From Bacteroidota bacterium (GTDB taxonomy: Bacteria > Bacteroidota > Bacteroidia > Flavobacteriales > Flavobacteriaceae), in contig SMXJ01000111.1 in NCBI GenBank assembly GCA_004356305.1, positions 1 to 33,761 of the forward strand: a stretch of DNA of 33,761 nucleotides, read 5' to 3'. Position numbers and translations under genes: made by a program. The notes under the pieces are model-generated. The model worked only from the letters and a program-made list of their open reading frames with translations. It did not search any database and was not told the origin of the DNA. Positions 7,221 to 13,924 of this stretch are shown in pieces (position 1 is the first letter of the stretch; each line of letters begins with the position of its first letter).

Positions 7221-7313
7221 CCTTTCACTATTCACTATTTCCGCCTTTGTTACACTTCGGACGGACAAGCACTATTCACGTCTCATATCTCACATCTTAA
7301 ATCTCACTACTCA
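7221..7313 (-). repeat. Degenerate heptamer tandem array plus hairpin after PIG-L
   Basis: Read on the minus strand from 7313, six consecutive heptamers occur: TGAGTAG, TGAGATT, TAAGATG, TGAGATA, TGAGACG, TGAATAG (7313-7272). The TAG of the first unit is the PIG-L stop codon. A second block of three (GAAATAG, TGAATAG, TGAAAGG) lies at 7241-7221. Between them, at 7240-7265, is an imperfect hairpin with TCCG and CGGA ends that resembles a dispersed intergenic hairpin I have seen in many bacterial genomes. The whole block fills most of the gap before the 42-residue membrane protein gene. Confidence 0.7.
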
Positions 7314-9814
7314 TTTCCCAAAGATAATAAGTTAGCAAACAATCGATATGCGCCCGATACACCTGCCGGTAATTCTCTAAAAAAACTTAATCCCGTATAC
7401 ACATAATACCCTTTTCCATAGCTCGCTATGAGTAGGGAACCTTGGGTTTCTGGGTATTCTTTGTCATGCATCCCTAAGATAGGGGTGAATTCCGGCGCCC
7501 ATTCGTTCGGGAAATACAATCCGCGTTCTTGGACCCAACCTTCAAAATCGGATTGAGTGATCTTATTGGGTCGGTTAAGTGCGGGATGTTTTGGCGCAAG
7601 AATGGTTACCTCTGAAAATTCATCTGTTACACGGTCGCGGGATAATTTCAAAGGATAGGGTGCCAGGTCGGTTGTTAACAATCTGTGACTCGTATTATAT
7701 TGAAGTAACAGTGTGCCACCGTTGTAAACATATTCGTTCAATTGTGGTTGTTTGAATTTTAGTTCAGCTACCGTATTGTAAGCTCTAATTCCTACAACAA
7801 CGGCATCGAATCTCTTGAGGTTTTCTGCCGAAATTTCCGAAGGAATTATAGTGGTAACGGTATATCCGATCTGCTTCAAACTCTCCGGAATCGCATCTCC
7901 GGCGCCATTGATATATCCAATGTTCTCTCCTCGCTTTTCAATGGGGATACGTACTACTTTGGCCTGCGAAGGCATTAGAACACTTTGAAATGGAATGTGG
8001 TCGTAATCGATAGTGATCAATTCCTTATCATGATAAGTATCGCCCACCTGAAGCAATGGTTTGATATAGCCTTCACTTTGGTCTTTGGGAGGTGTAATGG
8101 TAAAGACAACCGTTTGTGTAGTACCTTTTGGGCCTATTGAAAAGGTATGTTGCGAAGGTGAAACCACCCAACCTTTAGGGTGCTGTAAATTCACCGTCCC
8201 GGTAATATTTTCGCGACCCGCCTTTACGATCACCGGAATTTCCCTCGGCGTTTCATCGGAGAATATCAATACTTTTTCCGGGATGGAGGAGGTCACTTCC
8301 GGAAGGACCTGGAACGGACGATATACTTCACCCTTTACGGGATCATTGAATTTATATACGATGTTTTTTATAATACTTATTTCCTTACCTGCGATCGATA
8401 GATTGAATTGAACAGGAAACCGCTGAGTCTGCTCGGGCAATCCAATCAGGTCTTTATCATCCACCCGATACATTCCTAATGTACCTGTGACCTTCAACCA
8501 ATAAGGAGCACTAGTTTCTGAAACATTAAAGGTTTGATCTGTGCTTAATATGGAATGTTTTTTATTTTCTGAAAGTGGCGTAGGAACAAATTGGGAAGGA
8601 AATTGGATGACCGTCGAACTGATCGAATTGAGCTGCATGGTCACTTTCGACCGATTAATTACCTCGACTGAAACGGTTACATCACCTTTTGGAGACACAC
8701 TTTGCTGGTCTGCCACCGCCTCGAGGAACAAACCGGAACAATCTAAGATGAGTTGTTTTATTTCTTCCGTTTTAATAGCTTTCCAATGATCATCTTTCAA
8801 ATCTTGAATCAATTCATAGGCCTCCATCAATTGAGGAACAACTAAGGATGGATCGGTAAAATCGAAGTCTTTCTCGGCTTGGGATAAGATATTTCCTATG
8901 GTGGTACCCCCTTCAACACGAGACCAGCTAGTGTTGATCCCGTCAAACAAATTGGATCTGTCTTGTGGAAAATCGCCTTTTAAGAATTCAAGATATTCGG
9001 TTTGGCTGCCACGGCTTCCTGTGCTGCCAAAGCCCTGGGATTTATGCATACTACTACTCAGGGAAGCAATTTCACCATTGGACAGCCCCAGGCTTGGATA
9101 GTAGCCTCCGGTTTCTATTTCTACGAGGTTGGATTTGTCTGCTTTTTCGAAATTTTCTCTACTTCCATAGAACCACCAGGAGGTGTTAAAAAACAGTCTC
9201 TTGGGTTGCCATGTTCCATATTGTTTCGCTGTTTCAGTAAACTTACTTGAATCACTAACCAGATCAAAAGCTTCGAAGCTCAGCATAGCCGAAGAGGTAT
9301 GGTGTCCATGTGTGGATCCTGGGTTGCGGTGATTGAATCTGTTTATAATAATGTCCGGCTTAAATTTTCGTATAGCCCGCACTACATCGTTCATTACTTC
9401 CTCCTTGTTCCAGATAGTGAGTGTTTCATCGGGGTGCTTGGAATATCCAAAATCATTGGCGCGTGTAAATAGTTGGCTTCCGCCATCGATACCACGAGCC
9501 GCTAATAACTCTTGGGTTCGTATCACACCCAATAATTCTCTGATCTCCGGTCCTATCAAATTTTGTCCTCCATCGCCTCGGGTCAATGATAAATAAGCGG
9601 TGCGCGCTTTAACTTCATTAGAAAAATAGGAAATGAGACGAGTGTTTTCATCATCCGGGTGGGCACCTATGTATATGGCCGATCCCAGGAAATTCAGCTT
9701 TTGTAAATTGTGATGGATTTCAGATGCTGATAACTTTTGGGGCTTTTGAGCGAAAATAGCGGATGATAAGAGGTATGCTGCTAAAAAATGAAAAAATAAT
9801 TTTTTAAAAATCAC
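7307..9814 (-). CDS. Large secreted PIG-L (LmbE) family deacetylase
   Basis: PIG-L enzymes are zinc-dependent N-deacetylases of N-acetylglucosaminyl compounds. This 835-residue protein has a signal peptide (to about residue 22), the zinc/catalytic motif AHPDDE (51-56) and the second metal motif HGHH (169-172), so the catalytic domain (about 40-300) looks intact. A beta-sandwich-like middle and a C-terminal region follow (about 640-835, with FDAVVVGIRAYNT and YNGGTLLLQYNTS) that resembles a class I glutamine-amidotransferase/ThuA-like fold. The first usable start is GTG at 9814; no in-frame ATG precedes the signal peptide after the upstream stop codon. Extracytoplasmic action is expected. The microprotein and symporter genes follow on the same strand, suggesting deacetylation coupled to uptake. 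The physiological substrate is unknown. Confidence 0.9.
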   Translation of the reverse strand: MIFKKLFFHFLAAYLLSSAIFAQKPQKLSASEIHHNLQKLNFLGSAIYIGAHPDDENTRLISYFSNEVKARTAYLSLTRGDGGQNLIGPEIRELLGVIRTQELLAARGIDGGSQLFTRANDFGYSKHPDETLTIWNKEEVMNDVVRAIRKFKPDIIINRFNHRNPGSTHGHHTSSAMLSFEAFDLVSDSSKFTETAKQYGTWQPKRLFFNTSWWFYGSRENFEKADKSNLVEIETGGYYPSLGLSNGEIASLSSSMHKSQGFGSTGSRGSQTEYLEFLKGDFPQDRSNLFDGINTSWSRVEGGTTIGNILSQAEKDFDFTDPSLVVPQLMEAYELIQDLKDDHWKAIKTEEIKQLILDCSGLFLEAVADQQSVSPKGDVTVSVEVINRSKVTMQLNSISSTVIQFPSQFVPTPLSENKKHSILSTDQTFNVSETSAPYWLKVTGTLGMYRVDDKDLIGLPEQTQRFPVQFNLSIAGKEISIIKNIVYKFNDPVKGEVYRPFQVLPEVTSSIPEKVLIFSDETPREIPVIVKAGRENITGTVNLQHPKGWVVSPSQHTFSIGPKGTTQTVVFTITPPKDQSEGYIKPLLQVGDTYHDKELITIDYDHIPFQSVLMPSQAKVVRIPIEKRGENIGYINGAGDAIPESLKQIGYTVTTIIPSEISAENLKRFDAVVVGIRAYNTVAELKFKQPQLNEYVYNGGTLLLQYNTSHRLLTTDLAPYPLKLSRDRVTDEFSEVTILAPKHPALNRPNKITQSDFEGWVQERGLYFPNEWAPEFTPILGMHDKEYPETQGSLLIASYGKGYYVYTGLSFFRELPAGVSGAYRLFANLLSLGNE

Positions 9815-9836
9815 AGTGATGTTTTTTGATGAGGCT

Positions 9837-9844
9837 CAAAGATA
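9837..9844 (-). promoter_or_regulatory. Candidate -7 box for the PIG-L gene
   Basis: The minus strand reads TATCTTTG (TAnnTTTG form) 22 bp before the GTG start. No TTG stands at a good -33 distance, so the evidence is partial. Confidence 0.35.
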
Positions 9845-9904
9845 TCGAAAATAGGGATTTGGGATAACGACTTGGCATTTCTTTAACAACTAGCGATCAT
9901 CCAA

Positions 9905-10819
9905 TTATAACGAAAGAGAATCCCGCAATCGCAAATATTTGTTACTGTTCTGTCCCCAATATGCTGTTTTTAAACGTTTCATTTTCACCGCTGTTGTAAT
10001 GAGTCCATTGGCATGTGTTTCTTCCCAACGCTCGATGGTGTATGGAAAATCACTACTGAAGTATATTTTCAATTCTCTTTTTAGACCCTGGTAGGTAAGC
10101 GTGTAAGTGGAAATAGAATCCCCCTTCACTAAATTTCCGGAAGCCTTGTGCGCTGCAATTTTTCGATGACTCATCCTGAAATATTCGAAGCTAGGCAAAA
10201 TCGTAATTTCTCCCGTTGGCAGTTCTTCGGGATTCATTCGTATACGGTTCCATAATTCACTTTCGAGCCAGGACTTGGGCATGATTATTTCCTGGTCTGC
10301 CTCACCTTCAAAATAGGAGTGGACCTCAATTTCAAAACTCTTTTTATTATTGAGCTGTAAATATACTTGTCCGCACCATTCCTGTACGGAGTGTGTTATT
10401 TTAAGTGCGTGACCGGTCGAATTAACAGGGCTGAATGTACTCGTCATTACTGAATATGGATATATCCCTGTGAGATATTTTTTGGTAATGTTTAATTTGA
10501 GAACAGGAATGTTCTCTTCCGAATATTGATTTGCCTTTACCTGTACTTTGGGTAAGAAGTCTTCAGTTACAAAAACGGTTACCGAGGTGCCGTTGCGCAA
10601 CTCTCCATATCGTTCTTGAGTAAGTTTATAGGACGTAATTTCGGCGACCCCCTGATACCAATAGTCTTTAAAATCGTCGGAGATGTTTCTGTAATGGGAG
10701 GATTTCGTGCCTTGATCAGGTTCTAAATCAAAAGCTAGCGAGTCCTTTTCCGAAGAATTACAGGCCATTAAAAAAGAAAATGTTATCGATAGTATGGAAA
10801 CAAGACGTATAGTTTTCAT
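9905..10819 (-). CDS. Predicted lipoprotein, unknown function
   Basis: The 304-residue product starts with a lipoprotein signal, MKTIRLVSILSITFSFLMAC, with the acylated Cys at residue 20 in an LMAC lipobox, so it should be anchored in a membrane of the envelope. The mature part is beta-rich with no catalytic motif that I recognise; HSVQEWCGQVYLQL is a distinctive internal segment. I recall homologues as conserved in flavobacteria next to the Maf gene and sometimes carrying the Maf name through proximity, which the sequence does not justify. It begins 32 bp after the maf stop codon, and a promoter-like element overlaps the end of maf. Gene call firm; function unknown. Confidence 0.85.
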   Translation of the reverse strand: MKTIRLVSILSITFSFLMACNSSEKDSLAFDLEPDQGTKSSHYRNISDDFKDYWYQGVAEITSYKLTQERYGELRNGTSVTVFVTEDFLPKVQVKANQYSEENIPVLKLNITKKYLTGIYPYSVMTSTFSPVNSTGHALKITHSVQEWCGQVYLQLNNKKSFEIEVHSYFEGEADQEIIMPKSWLESELWNRIRMNPEELPTGEITILPSFEYFRMSHRKIAAHKASGNLVKGDSISTYTLTYQGLKRELKIYFSSDFPYTIERWEETHANGLITTAVKMKRLKTAYWGQNSNKYLRLRDSLSL

Positions 10820-10835
10820 GGCAGAAGATTTTCTG

Positions 10836-10865
10836 CGAAATTACTATATAATTAACCGTTGGCAA
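10836..10865 (-). promoter_or_regulatory. Candidate internal promoter for the lipoprotein gene
   Basis: On the minus strand TTG (10865-10863) and TAATTTCG (10843-10836) are 19 bp apart, matching TTG / TAnnTTyG. The -33 part lies within the last codons of maf, so the lipoprotein could be expressed separately from it. The box ends 16 bp before the start codon. Confidence 0.4.
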
Positions 10866-11439
10866 TCTCCATTAACCTTTTATACACAAGTCGGGTTGGC
10901 AGACCCATTACGTTGAAATAAGAGCCCTCCAAACGGTCGATCCCTATACAGCCCAACCATTCCTGAACCCCGTAACTACCTGCCTTGTCCAAGGGTGAGT
11001 AGGCGTTGAGGTAGTAGTCTATTTCGGCCTCGTTGAGTTCCTTGAACCAAACTTTGGTGGTGTCGTGTATAACTTCCTGAAAGTTTTTCGAAGTAAAGCA
11101 CACCGATGTTATCACCTCGTGCATTTCGCCACTCAAACTGAGCAGCATTTCTTTGGCTTCTTTCAGGTTTGCAGGTTTACCGATAGCGATCCCGTCCATC
11201 CAAACCAGGGTGTCACTGGTGATGATTATTTCGTTGGTTTTTACGTTTTTGAATGCAGTGGCCTTTAATCGAGCCAAATGATCGGTTATTTCTATTCCCT
11301 TAAGAGTAGGTGGGTAGAATTCATCTACCTCGCGAACATCAATACTAAAATCTATGTCCAGATTTTTAAACAGTTCCTGCCTTCGAGGAGAGCCGGAGGC
11401 TAGAATTATCTTATAATCTTTAAGTTTTGTTTTTAACAT
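10852..11439 (-). CDS. maf: Maf/YhdE-type nucleoside triphosphate pyrophosphatase
   Basis: Maf proteins hydrolyse dTTP/UTP or modified nucleotides to monophosphates and are linked to housecleaning and septum formation. The 195-residue length is typical. Key motifs are the N-terminal substrate loop ASGSPRRQEL (residues 15-24), TSDTLV with the catalytic Asp, DKAGSYGVQ, and the C-terminal GSYFNVMGLP signature. The YhdE-like motif set favours dTTP/UTP as substrates. It is cytosolic. Upstream lies ubiA, separated by about 100 bp that carry a heptamer repeat array; downstream is the lipoprotein gene after 32 bp. The first ATG is used. Confident call. Confidence 0.95.
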   Translation of the reverse strand: MLKTKLKDYKIILASGSPRRQELFKNLDIDFSIDVREVDEFYPPTLKGIEITDHLARLKATAFKNVKTNEIIITSDTLVWMDGIAIGKPANLKEAKEMLLSLSGEMHEVITSVCFTSKNFQEVIHDTTKVWFKELNEAEIDYYLNAYSPLDKAGSYGVQEWLGCIGIDRLEGSYFNVMGLPTRLVYKRLMEIANG

Positions 11440-11441
11440 AC

Positions 11442-11539
11442 TTTTTCAGTATTCAATATTTGTTGATTCGTTTAATCGTGGAATAGTTGAGCTGTTACTC
11501 CCAACTTCGGCCTTCAATCTTCAATCTTTTCACTCTTCA
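11442..11539 (-). repeat. Degenerate heptamer array starting at the ubiA stop codon
   Basis: Read on the minus strand from 11539: TGAAGAG, TGAAAAG, ATTGAAG, ATTGAAG, GCCGAAG, then seven diverged heptamers, then TGAATAC and TGAAAAA in the same 7-bp register (11455-11442), ending three bases before the maf start codon. The first TGA is the stop codon of ubiA. Unit style and position match the array behind the PIG-L gene. Confidence 0.6.
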
Positions 11540-12478
11540 CAGTTTGATAATAACTTCAGCGTAAAAAATAATGGAACAAATTCCGGTTAGCATCACAACT
11601 TTTAATATAATTGAAAGCACCCCAAAGTGTTTATTGTTTTCAGCATTCCAGGCTTTGATACAAAAAAACAAAATAGGAGCTGCCACCAAGAACACAAAAT
11701 ATAAAACCACTTTTTGGTAGTTGTATAGTACGAAGTAGGTGTAGAGCAATACGCATAATAGTGCGATCACGCCGAGCACAAATACTACGTTCACAGTACG
11801 TCGCCGTCCCAAAACAATGGGCAGTGTTTTGCGGCCACCGTTTTTATCCCCGTCGATATCCTGCAAATCCTTTACGATCTCCCTGATAAAATTAATAAAA
11901 AAGGCAAACCCCGCGTACATCAATATTGCCTGCGAGCTCAAAACCTGAGACTCTTTTAGTTCGGTATCGATGGCGGGAAATATATCGAATAGAATTAGAA
12001 TTAATAGAATCGATGCTACCAATACGGAAATCAAAATATTTCCCAGGAGGAACATCGATTTCAATTGGGTAGCATACACATACAATAGGGCGGAAATAAC
12101 TATAAATACCGCAGCTAAGCCCGGGTGGTCTAAGAGATTGGACAGATAAAACCCGACACCCACGCCTAAGATATTTAAAATGATATAGAAATTATAGGCC
12201 GATTTTTCTGTTATTCTCCTACCTACAATTACTTGCTGGGGTTTGTTGATACGATCTATATTCACATCAAAAATATCGTTGATCACGTTGCCGGCGGCCG
12301 CGATACAAACGGTTGCAAAAACTAACAACCTGAATCGGAAATTATCCAGCGATACCTGTACATCGAGCGTTTCCAACAATCCGTATTTTATAATTCCCTG
12401 TACGAGGATGATCAGAAGAAGATTGACAGGTCGGGTAAGTTTTAAAAAGCTAATCATATTTTGCGCTGGTACTGCCAT
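11537..12478 (-). CDS. UbiA-family prenyltransferase, geranylgeranylglyceryl-phosphate type
   Basis: This polytopic membrane enzyme (up to 313 residues, about eight to nine helices) carries both Asp-rich motifs of UbiA enzymes: NDIFDVNIDRINKP (about residues 65-78) and DLQDIDGDKNGGRKTLP in the second half. UbiA enzymes move a prenyl chain from a diphosphate to an acceptor. In flavobacteria this branch is usually named geranylgeranylglycerol-phosphate geranylgeranyltransferase, an archaeal ether-lipid step, but the true acceptor is not settled; a quinone-related role is the alternative. The ATG at 12478 overlaps the upstream phosphatase gene by 29 bp; an ATG at 12457, giving MISFLKLTRPVN, fits the family better and shortens the overlap to 8 bp. 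It is in an overlapping set with the kdsC-like and DUF2520 genes. Confidence 0.9.
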   Translation of the reverse strand: MAVPAQNMISFLKLTRPVNLLLIILVQGIIKYGLLETLDVQVSLDNFRFRLLVFATVCIAAAGNVINDIFDVNIDRINKPQQVIVGRRITEKSAYNFYIILNILGVGVGFYLSNLLDHPGLAAVFIVISALLYVYATQLKSMFLLGNILISVLVASILLILILFDIFPAIDTELKESQVLSSQAILMYAGFAFFINFIREIVKDLQDIDGDKNGGRKTLPIVLGRRRTVNVVFVLGVIALLCVLLYTYFVLYNYQKVVLYFVFLVAAPILFFCIKAWNAENNKHFGVLSIILKVVMLTGICSIIFYAEVIIKL

Positions 12479-12983
12479 TGCTCACCCATTTTCCTTGCAC
12501 TTTCAATACTTGTTCAATTATGTCACGTACCGCACCTTGCCCTCCTTTTCTATGCGAAATGTACTTACAAATATCTTTAATTTCGGGTACAGCATCCTGC
12601 GGACAGCAGGGTAACCCAACCAGTTGCATGGCATCCAGATCGGGCACATCATCTCCCATATAGAGAACATTATCAGTCTGTATCTTTTTGCTGCTAAAGT
12701 ATTCGTTCAGGATATTGATCTTGTGATAGGCGCCCAGATGAATGTCTGTGATCCCCAATCCCTCCAGGCGTATGCGTACTCCTTCATTGGTTCCGCCACT
12801 GATAATACAAATATTGAATTTGTGATCAACCGCGGTTTTAAGTGCAAAGCCATCTTTTACGCTCATTTTTCGAAACATCTCACCCTCGGTATTTATAATG
12901 ATGGAACCATCGGTCAAGACACCATCCACGTCAAAAACGAAGGTGGTGATGTGTTGCAGATATTCTTTATAGCTTTTTTCCAT
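12450..12983 (-). CDS. HAD phosphatase, KdsC (Kdo-8-phosphate phosphatase) type
   Basis: The 177-residue, capless HAD protein has DVDGVLTDG (nucleophile Asp plus acid/base Asp), CIISGG (motif II), a conserved Lys, YMGDDVPDLDAM (motif IV) and the family end signature RKGGQGAVRDIIEQVL. These are the marks of KdsC, which dephosphorylates Kdo-8-phosphate for lipopolysaccharide synthesis, normally as a cytosolic tetramer. No other Kdo genes are nearby, so a related sugar-phosphate substrate cannot be excluded. It overlaps the DUF2520 gene upstream by 17 bp and ubiA downstream, suggesting translational coupling in one transcript. Confidence 0.92.
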   Translation of the reverse strand: MEKSYKEYLQHITTFVFDVDGVLTDGSIIINTEGEMFRKMSVKDGFALKTAVDHKFNICIISGGTNEGVRIRLEGLGITDIHLGAYHKINILNEYFSSKKIQTDNVLYMGDDVPDLDAMQLVGLPCCPQDAVPEIKDICKYISHRKGGQGAVRDIIEQVLKVQGKWVSNGSTSAKYD

Positions 12984-13728
12984 GTGCCTGTTGTATGGAT
13001 TTTGTTATGATTTTATAAATGTCCTTATACCAATCATTGTTGAGCAAATCTAAGTGTTTTTCAATTGTTTTTTTGTCTTTTCTTTTCGCGGGGCCCGTTT
13101 GTGATTCACTCGGCGATAAACTTTTGATCTTATTTGCGGTTTCTATGATGAGCGGTTTCAGTAAATCGAAATCAAGGTGATTTTCAGAAACGATATCTTC
13201 GGAAATATGGTACAAATGGTTGGTGAAATTATTTATAAAAACCGCAGCCAAATGAAGCTTTCGGCGATCTTCCGAGATTATTTCGACGGTTTTTTCAGAA
13301 ATACAACCCGCTATTTTTTGTAGTGTTTTCAGGTCTGAAGTGTTCGACGCTTCCACGCAAATTGGAATATTTATAAAATCGATATCACGATCTTTTGAAA
13401 AAGTTTGCAGTGGATAAAATACACCCTTCCTGTTTTTTTCTGAAAGTATTTGTATGTCGACACTACCGGAAGTATGAACCACCAATCTGTTGTGAAATGG
13501 TAGTTTTTCTGAAAAGCCTTTGATGTCATCATCAGGAATTGCAATTATATAGACATCGGATTCTTTGATCTCCGATAGTTGACTTGTGAAATCGGTTTTG
13601 AATTCTAAAGGGATCGTTCCCAGTGAGCGGTTATATATTTGAACGATCTCGACTTCCCCGGTACCTGAAAAAGCGGCATATAAATGCCGCGCAACATTTC
13701 CGAAGCCTAAAATCGCCACTTTGATCAT
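12967..13728 (-). CDS. Rossmann-fold/DUF2520 protein
   Basis: The 253-residue product opens with a dinucleotide-binding motif, AILGFGNVARHL, and an NADP-dependent-oxidoreductase-like Rossmann domain (about 1-120, with VYIIAIPDDDI and VVHTSGS), followed by a helical DUF2520 domain (about 125-250). The architecture resembles pyrroline-5-carboxylate reductase or 6-phosphogluconate-dehydrogenase-like enzymes, but no substrate is established. It is the first gene of the overlapping set that continues with the kdsC-type phosphatase and ubiA. A TACCTTCG box directly before the start suggests a very short or absent leader. Family sure, activity unknown. Confidence 0.9.
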   Translation of the reverse strand: MIKVAILGFGNVARHLYAAFSGTGEVEIVQIYNRSLGTIPLEFKTDFTSQLSEIKESDVYIIAIPDDDIKGFSEKLPFHNRLVVHTSGSVDIQILSEKNRKGVFYPLQTFSKDRDIDFINIPICVEASNTSDLKTLQKIAGCISEKTVEIISEDRRKLHLAAVFINNFTNHLYHISEDIVSENHLDFDLLKPLIIETANKIKSLSPSESQTGPAKRKDKKTIEKHLDLLNNDWYKDIYKIITKSIQQAHGKKL

Positions 13729-13732
13729 AGGA

Positions 13733-13740
13733 CGAAGGTA
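13733..13740 (-). promoter_or_regulatory. Candidate -7 box for the DUF2520-kdsC-ubiA set
   Basis: The minus strand reads TACCTTCG only 4 bp before the ATG, which would give a leaderless or nearly leaderless transcript. No -33 TTG is seen, so this is tentative. Confidence 0.3.
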
Positions 13741-13900
13741 ATAACTTTTTAGAAGGATTTTATCTTTGAGATAGCACTATCTTTAACAGGATATTTCGAA
13801 TTTAATACTATGAAGGATATTTGAAGCGTGAAAAATCCAACAGTGAGAATAATACTAATACCTTAACAGAATTTAAATAGAAAATCTAGCAGCAATTAAC

Positions 13901-13908
13901 TAAATTTG
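13901..13908 (+). promoter_or_regulatory. Candidate -7 box for ccsBA
   Basis: TAAATTTG matches TAnnTTTG and lies 16 bp before the start codon. The -33 element is not clear. Confidence 0.35.
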
Positions 13909-13924
13909 CGCAAAATTCGCTCTC

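Noticed and set aside
7221-7313. CRISPR array
   Set aside because: Units are 7 bp, contiguous and all slightly different; there are no spacers of CRISPR length and no cas genes.
9905-10819. Second Maf-type protein
   Set aside because: It lacks every Maf motif and has a lipoprotein signal; only its position next to maf suggests the name.
11537-13728. Overlapping genes as sequencing frameshifts
   Set aside because: Each frame encodes a full-length family member with normal start and end; short overlaps are ordinary in coupled operons.
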